Positions 1-8,892 are shown, counted from the first letter of the stretch. The stretch: 64,000 nucleotides of DNA from Streptomyces sp. BHT-5-2 (GCF_019774615.1 NZ_CP081497.1:2418001-2482000), one strand, 5' to 3'. Numbers and translations: made by a program. Notes: generated from the sequence alone by a model not told the origin.

Positions 1-2
1 TG

Positions 3-278
3 CTGTGGGGCTCCTCCGCCGGAGGCGACGTCCGACGCGGCTCGCTCACCGGCGTCGCCGCCCCCGACGGCACCCTCACCTTCGCCTACACGATGGTCCT
101 GACCAGCGGCCGGACCGTCGCCGGGCACTGCGTGAGCGTCCCCGAGGTCCTCCCCGACGGCCGGGTCCGCCTGCACGAGACGTGGGAACGCTACGGGCCC
201 GACGCCGCCACCGGCACCTCCTGCATCGAAGAACTCGCCGCGACCGACCCCCTCATCGAGCAAGGACCGTCGTCATGA
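3..278 (+). CDS. C-terminal part of an 'N-acetylglutamate synthase'-like small protein (5' end outside window)
   Basis: The open frame enters from the left edge and ends in a TGA that overlaps the next start (ATGA). About 91 residues are visible. The pattern GG.V..G.L.G....DG.L.F.Y..V...G....G.C.S.PE.LPDGR.RL.E.W....... ..G.S..EEL is typical of a small all-beta protein family that databases often label N-acetylglutamate synthase, although it lacks a GNAT fold and its function is unknown. Translational coupling to the downstream gene suggests it belongs to the same operon. The family call is from memory of the pattern; the label should not be read as an arginine-biosynthesis enzyme. Confidence 0.6.
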   Translation: MWGSSAGGDVRRGSLTGVAAPDGTLTFAYTMVLTSGRTVAGHCVSVPEVLPDGRVRLHETWERYGPDAATGTSCIEELAATDPLIEQGPSS

Positions 279-2062
279 CCCAGATACCCCGCAAGGGCGG
301 CACGATCAGCTGGGCCTGCACGCCCGGCTTCCCACCCGCCGGCATCTTCCCCCTGCTGCCGCCGGGCCGGTTCGGCGCCCGCAGCCTGTACGAGTTCCAG
401 ATGCTGATGTACCGGCCGCTGTACTGGTACGGCACCAAGGGCGACGCGCAGGTCGACTACGAGCTGAGCATGGCCGAGGCACCCCGGTGGAGCGAGGACG
501 GGCGCACCGCGACCCTCACCGTCAAGCCCTACAAGTGGTCCAACGGCGAGACCGTGAACGCCGACGGGGTGATGCTCTGGATGCACCTGCTGGAGGCGAA
601 GAAGGAGGAGTACGGCGGCTATGTGCCCGGCTACTTCCCGGACAACCTGACCGGGTACGAGAAGATCGCCGAGGACCAGGTCCGCTTCACCTTCGACCGG
701 GCGTACGCGCAGAACTGGGTCCTGATGAACCAGTTCAGCCTCATCACCCCGCTGCCCAAGGCATGGGACCGCACCGCCGAGGGCCCCGCCAACGCCACCG
801 CCCACAAGGAGGAGGCGTACGCGGTCTACGACTACCTGATGGCCGAGAACGGCGACGTCTACGCGGAGGACAACTCCGCGCGGGCCCGCTGGGCCGACAG
901 CCCCATCTGGTCGATCGTCAACGGCCCCTGGAGGCTCGCCAGTTACGGGATGGACGGCCTCGTCACCATGGTGCCCAACCCGTCCTACTCCGGGCCCAAC
1001 AAGCCCTACGCCGACGCGTTCCGCCTGGTGCCCACCGAGACCGACGAGGAACAGTACCGGGCGCTCGAGGGCGGCCCCCACGGACCGGACGCCATCCACC
1101 TGGGCTTCCTGCCCTTCGACAAGATCACCGAGCCGGCCGCGGACCCCGTCACCGGAGGCCCCAACCCGCTGGCCGAGCACTACCGGATCGTCCCGCAGAT
1201 CCTCTACGCCATCCACTACTTCCCGTTCAACTTCGCCAACACCACCGTCGCCGGGAAGATCTTCCGGCAGCTGTACTTCCGGCAGGCGCTACAGACCACC
1301 CTGGACCAGGACGGCTCGTTCCAGGAGGTCTACCAGGGCTACGGCTACCCCACCTACGGCCCGGTCCCCGCCCTGCCGGCCACCGAGCTGCGCTCGCCCG
1401 CGCAGAAGTCCAACCCGTTCCCCTTCGACGTGGACCGCGCCCGCCGGATGCTCCAGGACAACGGCTGGGACACCTCGGTCACCCCCGCCGTCTGCGTCGC
1501 CCCCGGCACCGGGCCCGGCCAGGCCGGCGAGGGCATCCCCGCCGGCACCCGGCTGACCATCTCGCTGCGCTACGCCTCCGGGCACGAGAAGACGCTGGCC
1601 CGGGTGATGCGCAAGTTCCGCGACGACGCCGCGCGGGCCGGCATCGAGCTGGTGCTGGAGGAGGTGTACCCCTCGGTCCTGGTCGGCCAGGACACCACCG
1701 GAACCACCAACTGGGAGCTGTCCTGCTGGAACGGCGGCTGGGTCTACGGGCCCAACTTCCACCCGACCGGCGAACTGCTCTACCAGACCGGCGCCGGCTG
1801 CAACTTCGGCAGCTACTCCGACCCGGTCGCCGACGAACTCATCGCCAAGACCGTCACCAGCGACGACCTCGCCGACCTGTACGCCTACCAGGACTACCTC
1901 GCCGAGCAGGTCCCGGTGATCTGGATGCCCAACTTCCCACTGCGGGTCTTCGAGGTGGCCAACCAGCTCAAGGGCGTCGAGCCGATCAACCCGCTCGGCT
2001 TCATCAACCCCGAGAACTGGTACTTCGTCGACGAGCCGGACGGCTCCGATGCCCGCGACTGA
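275..2062 (+). CDS. ABC-type substrate-binding protein, family 5 (peptide/nickel type), no signal peptide
   Basis: A 595-residue protein with the SBP_bac_5 layout: an N-terminal lobe with the YE.Q.LMYRPLY and WSDG-like (KWSNGE) motifs near residues 40-90, a long central lobe, and a closing segment near the C terminus (LYAYQDYLAEQVPVIW). Such proteins normally bind oligopeptides or similar ligands outside the membrane for an ABC importer. Here the start ATG overlaps the previous stop by four bases and the N terminus (MTQIPRKGGTISW) has neither a signal peptide nor a lipobox, and no ABC permease or ATPase gene follows. It may be cytoplasmic, acting as a carrier or binding protein for the pathway product. 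The longer frame that opens at position 5 is Arg-rich and is not protein-like before residue 91, so the internal ATG was chosen. Confidence 0.85.
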   Translation: MTQIPRKGGTISWACTPGFPPAGIFPLLPPGRFGARSLYEFQMLMYRPLYWYGTKGDAQVDYELSMAEAPRWSEDGRTATLTVKPYKWSNGETVNADGVMLWMHLLEAKKEEYGGYVPGYFPDNLTGYEKIAEDQVRFTFDRAYAQNWVLMNQFSLITPLPKAWDRTAEGPANATAHKEEAYAVYDYLMAENGDVYAEDNSARARWADSPIWSIVNGPWRLASYGMDGLVTMVPNPSYSGPNKPYADAFRLVPTETDEEQYRALEGGPHGPDAIHLGFLPFDKITEPAADPVTGGPNPLAEHYRIVPQILYAIHYFPFNFANTTVAGKIFRQLYFRQALQTTLDQDGSFQEVYQGYGYPTYGPVPALPATELRSPAQKSNPFPFDVDRARRMLQDNGWDTSVTPAVCVAPGTGPGQAGEGIPAGTRLTISLRYASGHEKTLARVMRKFRDDAARAGIELVLEEVYPSVLVGQDTTGTTNWELSCWNGGWVYGPNFHPTGELLYQTGAGCNFGSYSDPVADELIAKTVTSDDLADLYAYQDYLAEQVPVIWMPNFPLRVFEVANQLKGVEPINPLGFINPENWYFVDEPDGSDARD

Positions 2063-3347
2063 ACTCGCGGCGGCGCTCCCGGCGGTGGACCCGGTCGCCC
2101 ACCTCCTGCTGGCCCTCCCCCTGATCATGGCCTGCGGGCAGGTGGCCGGGGTGCTCTGCCGCCGGGTGGGGCAGGCCCCGGTCATCGGCGAGATCCTCGT
2201 CGGGATCGCGCTCGGCCCCTCCCTGCTCGGGGCCGTCTGGCCCGAGGGGCAGCGCTGGCTGTTCCCGGCGGACCTGCTGCCGGTCCTCAACGCCCTGGCG
2301 CAGCTCGGCCTCGTCCTGTTCATGTTCCTGATCGGCTACGAGCTCGACCTGCGCCACGTCAGGAGCCGGGGCCGCACCGCGGTCCTGGTCAGCAACGCCG
2401 GCATCGCCCTCCCGCTGCTCGGCGGACTGCTGCTGGCCCTCGTGATGTACCGTCGGTTCGCCGCTCCTGGCGTCGGGTTCCCCGCGTTCGCCCTGTTCAT
2501 CGCCGTCTCCATGAGCATCACGGCGTTCCCGGTGATCGCCCGGATCCTCGCCGACCGCGGGGCCGACCGCACCCCGGTCGGGGCCCTCGCCCTGACCTGC
2601 GCGGCCTTCGACGACATCACCGCCTGGTGCCTGCTCGCCCTGGTGACCGCGCTGGCCAAGGGCGGTTCGCCCGCGGCGGTGCTGGTCACCCTCGGCCTGA
2701 GCCTGGCCTTCGTCGCCGCCGTGCACTTCGGGGTGCGGCCGCTCCTGGCCCGGCAGGCCGCCCGGCACGGCGGCCGGTTCGCCCGCGCCGCCCTCCCCCT
2801 GGTGCTGTCCGGCGTCCTGCTGGCGGCCTACACCACCGACCGGATCGGCATCCACCCGATCTTCGGAGCCTTCCTGCTCGGTACGGCGATGCCCCGCGAC
2901 TCGGCGGTGGTGGCGGCGGCCGTGGACCGGATGCGCGCGCTCACCGTCGTGCTGCTGCTCCCGCTGTTCTTCGTGTACTCGGGGATGCACACCGACTTCC
3001 GGCTGCTCGGCGGCGTCGGGATGTGGGGCTGGTGCGCGCTGATCACCGCCGTCGCCATCCTCGCCAAGTGGGCCGGAGCCACCGGAGCGGCCCGCCTGAC
3101 CGGCCTTGGCTGGCAGGAGTCCGTCTCCCTGGGCGCCCTGATGAACTGCCGCGGCCTGACCGAACTCGTCGTCCTCGGCATCGGCCTGCAACTGAAGGTC
3201 ATCACGCCGCCTGTCTTCGCGATGCTCGTGGTGATGACACTGGTCACCACGATCCTCACGGCCCCCGCACTGAATCTGATCGAGCGGGTGTCCGCGCGCC
3301 GGACGCCCTCCGCACCGTGCACAGAAATGGCCATGAAATGTCAGTAA
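2049..3347 (+). CDS. Cation:proton antiporter, CPA2 (Kef/NapA) family
   Basis: A 432-residue membrane protein with about 12 hydrophobic segments. The CPA2 signature is visible: IGEILVGIALGPSLLG near residue 50, SITAFPVIARIL near residue 155, and a pair of acidic residues in FDDITAW near residue 185, the region that carries ions in this family. It lacks a C-terminal TrkA-N domain. The gene starts inside the end of the substrate-binding protein gene (14-base overlap) and ends overlapping the hydroxylase gene, so the three are co-translated. In biosynthetic clusters such antiporters are often used for product export or self-protection; that role is inferred here. Confidence 0.88.
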   Translation: MPATELAAALPAVDPVAHLLLALPLIMACGQVAGVLCRRVGQAPVIGEILVGIALGPSLLGAVWPEGQRWLFPADLLPVLNALAQLGLVLFMFLIGYELDLRHVRSRGRTAVLVSNAGIALPLLGGLLLALVMYRRFAAPGVGFPAFALFIAVSMSITAFPVIARILADRGADRTPVGALALTCAAFDDITAWCLLALVTALAKGGSPAAVLVTLGLSLAFVAAVHFGVRPLLARQAARHGGRFARAALPLVLSGVLLAAYTTDRIGIHPIFGAFLLGTAMPRDSAVVAAAVDRMRALTVVLLLPLFFVYSGMHTDFRLLGGVGMWGWCALITAVAILAKWAGATGAARLTGLGWQESVSLGALMNCRGLTELVVLGIGLQLKVITPPVFAMLVVMTLVTTILTAPALNLIERVSARRTPSAPCTEMAMKCQ

Positions 3348-4327
3348 CCACCACCGTACGGGGCCGGTCGACCGAAGCGGTCCTCGTCCTCGAACCCGAA
3401 GAGAAGGACCAGGTCGAGGCCGCGGCCCGCGCCCTGTGCGCCCGGCTGCCCGAGGTCGACGACCCGCGCTGGGTGGCCGAGGCCCGGTCCGCCTGGGAAG
3501 AGCTGCCCGCCGCGCTGCGCCGCCGGGCGGGCACCTACCGGCGCCACTCCGGCACCTCCGGCGCACTCCTGGTGCGCGGCCTCCCCGTCGACGAGGAGAA
3601 CCTGCCGCCCACCCCGACCGTGCCCGGCTCCGTACAGCGCGAGGTGAGCGTGCCCGCCGCCGTGCTGATGATGACGGCCTGCGGCCTCGGCGACCCGGCC
3701 GCCTTCCGCGCCGAGAAGTCCGGCGCCCTCGTCCAGGACGTGGTGCCGGTGCCGGGCCAGGAGACCTTCCAGGGCAACGCCGGCTCGGTGGCCCTGATGA
3801 TGCACAACGAGAACGCCTTCCACGCCCACCGCCCCGACTACGTGATGCTGCTGTGCCTGCGCGCCGACCACGACGGCGCCGCCGGACTGCGCACCGCCGG
3901 CATCCGCGAGGCGCTGCCGCTGCTGCCCGAGGCCACCGTCGAGGCGCTGTCGGCACCGGAGTTCGCCACCCAGCCGCCGCCCTCCTTCGGAGCCGGTGGC
4001 GGGACCGTCCCGGCCCACCCGATACTCTCCGGAGACCCCGAAGACCCGGACGTGCGGGTCGACTTCGCCGCCACCACCGGCACCACCGAACGCGCCGTGG
4101 AAGCCCTGCACGCCCTGGAGAAGGCGTTCGACGACGTCTCGTACACGGTACGGCTGAGCGCCGGCGACCTGGCCGTCGTCGACAATCGGGTGACGCTGCA
4201 CGGCCGTACCGCCTTCACACCGCGCTACGACGGCAACGACCGCTGGCTCCAGCGCACGTTCGTCCTCACCGACCTGCGGCGCTCGCGCGACCACCGACCC
4301 GACGACGGATACGTCCTGTCCCGCTGA
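3338..4327 (+). CDS. Fe(II)/2-oxoglutarate-dependent amino acid hydroxylase, clavaminate synthase/AsnO-like
   Basis: A 329-residue protein of the TauD/clavaminate synthase-like fold. The metal site is readable: MHNENAFH gives the H-x-E pair typical of clavaminate synthase, asparagine oxygenase and VioC rather than the H-x-D of most relatives; the distal His is in VVDNRVTLHGR; and an Arg that would hold 2-oxoglutarate is in RWLQRTFVL. Known members hydroxylate the beta carbon of free or carrier-bound amino acids such as Asn and Arg. The ATG at 3338 overlaps the antiporter stop and gives the N terminus MSVTTT; the longer upstream frame is Arg-rich antisense-type sequence. It is the likely tailoring enzyme of the operon; the substrate cannot be read from sequence. 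Confidence 0.9.
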   Translation: MSVTTTVRGRSTEAVLVLEPEEKDQVEAAARALCARLPEVDDPRWVAEARSAWEELPAALRRRAGTYRRHSGTSGALLVRGLPVDEENLPPTPTVPGSVQREVSVPAAVLMMTACGLGDPAAFRAEKSGALVQDVVPVPGQETFQGNAGSVALMMHNENAFHAHRPDYVMLLCLRADHDGAAGLRTAGIREALPLLPEATVEALSAPEFATQPPPSFGAGGGTVPAHPILSGDPEDPDVRVDFAATTGTTERAVEALHALEKAFDDVSYTVRLSAGDLAVVDNRVTLHGRTAFTPRYDGNDRWLQRTFVLTDLRRSRDHRPDDGYVLSR

Positions 4328-4358
4328 CCCCGGGACGTCCCACACCGAGGAGACCCGC

Positions 4359-5036
4359 ATGCCCGAACTTCCCATGAACCAGGCCGCCCTGACCGCGGCC
4401 GTGACACGGTTCGCGCAGTTCACCAGGGTCGACGAGATCTGGGACGAGTACCTCGCCGCCACCGGCGGGCAGGCGGACCCGGCCCGCCCCGCACACCGCA
4501 CCGCCCTGCTGCGCTGGCTCAACCTCGCCGGCTGCCGCATCCGTTACCCCAAGCCGGGCGAGCCGGACCTGTTCGACACCGGTCTGGCCGCCTGGTGGGA
4601 GACCTGGGGCGCGGCGCTCCCGCGACGCCCCCTGGCCCAGCTCACCGACGGCGAACTCGACACACTGGGCCCCTGCTTCGCCGAACTGGCCGCCACCCAG
4701 GCCGCGCTGTCCCCGGCCACCGGACGCGCCCGCACCCTCGGGCCGACCGCCGCCGCCAAGGCCCTGCACGCCCTGCGTCCCCAGTCGCTGATGCCGTGGG
4801 ACGAGGCGATCGCCGCGCACCTGCACGGCGCCCGCGACCACACCGCGTACGTCGCGCACCAGCGGCTCGGGCGCACCTGGGCCGCCCAGATCCTCCAGGA
4901 GGCCGGCCTCGACCCGGACCTCGGCGGCGCGCTGAAGCTCGCCGCCGGCCTCGGCCGCCCGGCCCGCCCCCTCCCCAAGATGCTCGACGACTACTGCTAC
5001 CTCGCCCTCACCGTCGACGGCGGGAGCACCTCGTAG
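4359..5036 (+). CDS. Hypothetical protein in the biosynthetic operon
   Basis: A 225-residue soluble, helical protein preceded by a clear ribosome site (GAGGAGA). I do not recognise the family with certainty. The stretch ALHALRPQSLMPWDEAIAAHL and the late Lys-rich PLPKMLDDYCY segment resemble helix-hairpin-helix-like proteins of unknown function in actinomycetes, but no catalytic motif is evident. It lies 31 bases after the hydroxylase gene and is followed by a strong hairpin, so it may be the last gene of the first transcription unit. Confidence 0.75.
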   Translation: MPELPMNQAALTAAVTRFAQFTRVDEIWDEYLAATGGQADPARPAHRTALLRWLNLAGCRIRYPKPGEPDLFDTGLAAWWETWGAALPRRPLAQLTDGELDTLGPCFAELAATQAALSPATGRARTLGPTAAAKALHALRPQSLMPWDEAIAAHLHGARDHTAYVAHQRLGRTWAAQILQEAGLDPDLGGALKLAAGLGRPARPLPKMLDDYCYLALTVDGGSTS

Positions 5037-5041
5037 GACAC

Positions 5042-5080
5042 GAGCCGGCCGGCACCCTGCGCTCCACCGCCGGCCGGCTC
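5042..5080 (+). terminator. Inverted repeat between operon genes
   Basis: Perfect 11-bp arms, GAGCCGGCCGG and CCGGCCGGCTC, enclose a 17-base loop, directly after the stop at 5036 and before the GTG at 5104. It has no T tract. It could be an intra-operon attenuator or a terminator that separates the ATP-grasp/deacylase pair from the upstream genes. Confidence 0.55.
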
Positions 5081-5103
5081 CTCACTCACCGAAGGGTTAT
5101 CAC

Positions 5104-6447
5104 GTGGCTCGCAATGCGCTCAGCGCCGAGTTCCTGGAGACGGTGTCCGAGCCGGTCCCGGTGGACCCGGAGTCGGAACTCCTCAAGATCTTCTACAAGG
5201 GTGCCCTGTTGACCCGCCCGTTCTTCCTGGAGGCGGACGAACACCAGCGCCTCGTGGGCGACCTCGACGTGCTGCGCGGGGCGTTGACCAGCCTGCCGGA
5301 CCGGCTGTTCGGCGGCGACCTCACGGCGTTCGCCCGCGCCCTGGGCATGAACGACGACCAGATCAGCTGCGTGCTGCGCGGCCGCAACACCAGCGTGACC
5401 CGACTGAGCCGCGCCGACCTGTACGCGGACGCCTCCGGCTTCCGACTGCTCGAATACAACATGGGCAGCGCCATCGGGGGTTCGGACGCCGTCGACATCG
5501 CCCGCGGCCTGCTCAACCACACCGGCCTCAAGGAGTTCGTCGAGAAGCACCGCCTCACCCACGTCGACACCCTCCGGTCCCACGTCGACACCATCCGCAT
5601 CGAATCGGGTACCGCCCCCGGCAGCCGCCCGGTGGTCGCGCTCACCGACTGGCCCAGCAGCTACGAGTCGCTCGCCCCGTACATGCAGGCCGTCGCCCGG
5701 CGCTGGAGCGAGCTGGGCGTCGAGGCACACGCCTGCCACATAGGCGAGTTGACGGCCCGCGACGGCGGCGTCTGGCTGGGCGAGCGCCGCGTCGACATCA
5801 TCAACCGGCTCTTCATGCTGGAGGACGTGCTGTCCGGCCCGGGGGCGATGGACCTGCTGGATCCCGTCCTGGACGCCGCCGAGCGCGGCGAGGTGAAGCT
5901 CTTCACCCCCCTCGACGCCGAACTCTACGGCTGCAAGGCCGCCCTGGCGATGCTCTCCGACGAGGCCAACCGCCCTCTGTTCAGCGCCCACGAGCTGGCG
6001 AGCCTGGACCGTATCCTGCCCTGGACCCGGAGCGTGCGGGAGGGCGAGGTGACGCTGGAGGACGGCCGCCGGGTCGACCTCGTCGCCTACGCCGTCGAAT
6101 CCCGGGACGAGCTGGTGCTGAAGCCGACCCTGGCGCACAGCGGCGAGGGCGTGGTGCTCGGCTGGCAGGAAGGACTCACCGCCGAGCAGTGGGCCGAGCG
6201 GGTGCGGGCCGCGGTGGACGGGCCGTTCGTGCTGCAACGGCGCATCCGACCGGTCCCAGAGCCGTGCGCCGACCGGAACGGCGACCTCGTGGAGTGGACC
6301 CCGGTGTGGGGGGTGTTCACCACCGCCACGGTCAGCGGCGGAGGCTTCATCCGGGCCACCCGCACCGACTCCGGCGCCGACGTGATCAACCTCGGCGCGG
6401 GCGCTTCCATAGGGGCGGTCTTCCACGCCGTCGCCGACGACCGGTGA
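5104..6447 (+). CDS. ATP-grasp-like carboxylate-amine ligase (circularly permuted type)
   Basis: A 447-residue protein with features of the permuted ATP-grasp/glutathionylspermidine synthase-like superfamily: LLEYNMGSAIGG near residue 117, CKAALAMLSDEANRP near residue 280, and ELVLKPTLAHSGEGVVLG near residue 337, where the Lys and Gly-rich turn would hold ATP. Relatives join a carboxylate to an amine using ATP and include peptide-bond-forming enzymes of natural product pathways. The start is a GTG 11 bases after AAGGG; the stop overlaps the next gene (GTGA). With the hydroxylase it suggests that the operon makes a dipeptide or amide containing a hydroxylated amino acid. Substrates are unknown. 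Confidence 0.7.
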   Translation: MARNALSAEFLETVSEPVPVDPESELLKIFYKGALLTRPFFLEADEHQRLVGDLDVLRGALTSLPDRLFGGDLTAFARALGMNDDQISCVLRGRNTSVTRLSRADLYADASGFRLLEYNMGSAIGGSDAVDIARGLLNHTGLKEFVEKHRLTHVDTLRSHVDTIRIESGTAPGSRPVVALTDWPSSYESLAPYMQAVARRWSELGVEAHACHIGELTARDGGVWLGERRVDIINRLFMLEDVLSGPGAMDLLDPVLDAAERGEVKLFTPLDAELYGCKAALAMLSDEANRPLFSAHELASLDRILPWTRSVREGEVTLEDGRRVDLVAYAVESRDELVLKPTLAHSGEGVVLGWQEGLTAEQWAERVRAAVDGPFVLQRRIRPVPEPCADRNGDLVEWTPVWGVFTTATVSGGGFIRATRTDSGADVINLGAGASIGAVFHAVADDR

Positions 6448-6971
6448 GGGCACCCGCGTCCCTGGACGCGTACGCCCGGCTGATGGCTCTGCTGGACGGT
6501 GCCGGCGCCGGCTACCGGCTCATCGACCACGCCCCCGAGGGACGCACCGAGCTCGCCTCCGCCCTGCGCGGCCACCCGCTCCGGCAGGCGGCGAAATGCC
6601 TGGTGATCCGGGTCGGGATGGGCAAGAAGCGCCGACGGTACGTCCTGGCCGTCGTCCCCGGCGACCGCCGGGTGGACCTGGCGCGGGTCCGGGACCTCTA
6701 CCAGGCCGGCGACGCCGCGTTCGCGGTGCGCGACGTCGCCGAACGGCTCACCGGCAGCGTCAGCGGCTCGATCACGCCGTTCACCTTCGCCGCGGCCATG
6801 GACCTCCTGGTGGACCCCGACCTGTTGCGCCACGAGGAGATCTTCTTCAACGCGGCGCGGTTGGACCGCTCGGTGGCCCTCCGCACCGAGGACTACCTGG
6901 AACTGGCCGTTCCGCGGATAGCGGCGGTGGCCGGGCCCCTGCCCCTCGCCACCGTCGGCCACCCCGGCTGA
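6444..6971 (+). CDS. YbaK/ProX-type aminoacyl-tRNA deacylase
   Basis: A 175-residue protein with the YbaK/aminoacyl-tRNA-editing domain: IDHAPEGRTELASALRGHPLRQAAKCLV, where the Lys in AAKCLV is the conserved residue of the editing pocket, then VPGDRRVDL and GSITPF. Family members hydrolyse tRNAs charged with a wrong or non-protein amino acid. The GTG start overlaps the ligase stop by four bases (GTGA), so the two are made together. A deacylase in an operon that makes an unusual amino acid suggests self-protection against its incorporation into protein, as described for FthB in fluorothreonine producers; that parallel is inference. Confidence 0.88.
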   Translation: MRAPASLDAYARLMALLDGAGAGYRLIDHAPEGRTELASALRGHPLRQAAKCLVIRVGMGKKRRRYVLAVVPGDRRVDLARVRDLYQAGDAAFAVRDVAERLTGSVSGSITPFTFAAAMDLLVDPDLLRHEEIFFNAARLDRSVALRTEDYLELAVPRIAAVAGPLPLATVGHPG

Positions 6972-7056
6972 GGCACGTCCCGCGGACCCGGCACGGGACC
7001 GGGCCGAACCGCAGGGCCACACCCGGGCCGCCACACCCGGAGGCCGCCCGTGACCC

Positions 7057-8145
7057 CTAGGAGGAGCGCACCGGATCCTTGGCGCCCTCGGGTGTTCCGG
7101 CCGTCCGCGCCGCGGCGGCCGGAGCACCCGTGTCGGGGTCCGCGGACCCCAGCAGATTGCTCTGGCCGATCAGGTAGCCCGCGTGCAGCCGGCTGCGGGC
7201 GCCCAACTGGTCCATGATCTCCGCGATGTGGCGCTGGCAGCTGCGCAGCCCCATGCCGAGGCGCCGGGCGATGGCGCGGTCGTCGAGGCCGGACACCAGC
7301 AGCCGCATGATGTCCTGTTTGACCTCCGACGACAGCGCCCGCACCTGCTCCAACTGGTAGCCCGCCGAGAACGGCGTGGCGGTCAGCCAGGTCCGCTCGA
7401 AGGCGGCGACGGCGAAGTCGACGATGCTCTGGTCGTGGACCAGCACGCCGCCGTGCGGATGGCCGTGGTACGAGATCACCGCGGTCTTCCGGTCGAAGAC
7501 GATCATTCGCGCGAACCCGTCGCTGAGGGTCCGCACCTCGGCCCCGAGCTGGGCGACGCGCTCCACGTAGGCGACGGTCGGCTGGTTGTAGCGCGCGGTG
7601 TGCTGGTAGAGCGTGCGGATCTTGACACCGCGGCGCAGCATGTCCTCGTCCCGCACGATCGCCTCTTCGAGGACCGGCGTGGGACGGCCGCCGCCGGGCT
7701 GCGAGGTGAGCATCTCGGTGGTGCAGCACGCGCCCAGCTCGGTGAGCATGCTGCGCACCGACTTGAGCGTCTGCAGGATCTCGATGCCCGAACTCTGCAG
7801 CCACTTGGCCCGGGTGGTGGCGTAGAGCGGACGCAGCCGTTCCAATTCGGCGCGCACTTGAGTGACGGCGCTCTGCTGGTCCCGCAGGGCCTGCTCCATC
7901 GGGAAGAGGGTCTGGGCGGCCGCGCTGTCCGGGCTGACGGCCGTCAGCATTCCGGGCTTGTCGTCGGCCGGGCACAGCAGCCCCATAGCGCTGAGCTGCC
8001 CGAGCGCCTCCTCCACCTCTTCGACGGACTTGCCCAACTGGCCCGGGAGGGAGGCGGGGAGCACAGCCGGACTGTTCAACGCGAGCTCGTAGACGGATAC
8101 ACCGACCGCGCTCAGTTTCGTCAGTCCTGATGCTTCCAATCTCAT
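7057..8145 (-). CDS. LuxR-type transcriptional regulator with N-terminal TrmB-like part
   Basis: A 362-residue protein. The C terminus (about residues 270-325) is a LuxR/GerE helix-turn-helix: LLVSGLDDRAIARRLGMGLRSCQRHI. The N terminus resembles a winged-helix TrmB-like region (VYELALNSPAVLPASLPGQLGKSVEEVEEAL) and the middle is a phospholipase-D-like/regulatory part. This one-protein design is common in streptomycete clusters. Two ATGs lie close together; AAGGA sits directly on the first and five bases before the second (MRLEAS), so the second was chosen. The gene faces the operon end to end and is probably its regulator. Confidence 0.85.
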   Translation of the reverse strand: MRLEASGLTKLSAVGVSVYELALNSPAVLPASLPGQLGKSVEEVEEALGQLSAMGLLCPADDKPGMLTAVSPDSAAAQTLFPMEQALRDQQSAVTQVRAELERLRPLYATTRAKWLQSSGIEILQTLKSVRSMLTELGACCTTEMLTSQPGGGRPTPVLEEAIVRDEDMLRRGVKIRTLYQHTARYNQPTVAYVERVAQLGAEVRTLSDGFARMIVFDRKTAVISYHGHPHGGVLVHDQSIVDFAVAAFERTWLTATPFSAGYQLEQVRALSSEVKQDIMRLLVSGLDDRAIARRLGMGLRSCQRHIAEIMDQLGARSRLHAGYLIGQSNLLGSADPDTGAPAAAARTAGTPEGAKDPVRSS

Positions 8146-8455
8146 CGACATCCTTGATGGGTGAATGAACTGTCGTGGAGCGGTGCCATTCTTACGGCCC
8201 GGGAACGTCCCGCACACAGTGGGGCGAGCATGTTTTTGCGGACATCTGACCGAACCGGGCGACGTACGGAGAATCCGTACAAGGTCACCACGCGTACCGG
8301 CCGTCACTCACATAAAGAGGGACGAGTGGTACGGCCTCCTCGGTTCCCCGCCACCGGGCCACCCGGCCGAAGCGGCGCTCTCGGAGCAGCATCCCGGACC
8401 GGTGCGGGTAGGACGATGACGATCTACCTTCCAGGACCAGAGGAGAGTGGTTGCG
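8146..8455. other. Divergent intergenic region
   Basis: About 310 bases between the LuxR-type gene and a small protein gene. No protein-like frame or strong repeat was seen; it must hold the promoters of both genes. Confidence 0.5.
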
Positions 8456-8731
8456 GTGCCGGACCCCAACGCCCCGGGTTCCTCCCCACCCGAGGGCGAT
8501 GCAGAGCAGCAGGCGTATGACGCCGTCCGCGCCGTGACGCTCTGGTACAGCGCCCGGATCACCGCGGAACGCCGGGCTCCGGCCCCCGACGAGAGGCGGA
8601 TCAGGGAGCTGACGGCCGCCCGGCGGGCCGCCCTCGACGACGGGGCGCAGCTGGCGACCGCCGACCCGGAGGAGGCGGCCCGCGTGGCGGCCTACTACAC
8701 GGCCCGGCTCAGGGAACTGACGGAGGGGTGA
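8456..8731 (+). CDS. Small hypothetical acidic protein
   Basis: A 91-residue protein (94 if the GTG at 8447 is used), hydrophilic and largely helical, with AYDAVRAVTLWYSARI and a C-terminal EEAARVAAYYTARLREL. AGGAG at 8441-8445 sits one base before the first GTG and ten bases before the second, so the second is preferred. I do not recognise a function; short proteins of this look are common in Streptomyces. Confidence 0.7.
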   Translation: MPDPNAPGSSPPEGDAEQQAYDAVRAVTLWYSARITAERRAPAPDERRIRELTAARRAALDDGAQLATADPEEAARVAAYYTARLRELTEG

Positions 8732-8848
8732 CCGGAGGGACACGTCACCGTCCGGTGTGCCCCGGCTGCCCGGCACCGCCGTGACAGGCGGTGAGGGGTG
8801 CCGGCCTGGTGAGCGCTTCGGACTCGCGAGATCACGGCGCACGCGCAT

Positions 8849-8875
8849 GGCCCGGGCCGTCGACCGGCCCGGGCC
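8849..8875. terminator. Bidirectional terminator
   Basis: Perfect inverted repeat GGCCCGGGCCG / CGGCCCGGGCC with a five-base loop, lying between the stops of two convergent genes (8731 and 8893). Confidence 0.7.
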
Positions 8876-8892
8876 GTGCAGGTGTTGGTCGA

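Noticed and set aside
5..274. The 90-residue N-terminal extension of the substrate-binding protein
   Set aside because: It is Arg/Pro-rich, overlaps a protein-like frame of another gene, and the internal ATG sits in an ATGA overlap.
2004..3956. A 650-residue minus-strand open frame
   Set aside because: Shadow of the antiporter and hydroxylase genes, with low-complexity Arg/Gln/Glu/His composition typical of antisense GC-rich DNA.
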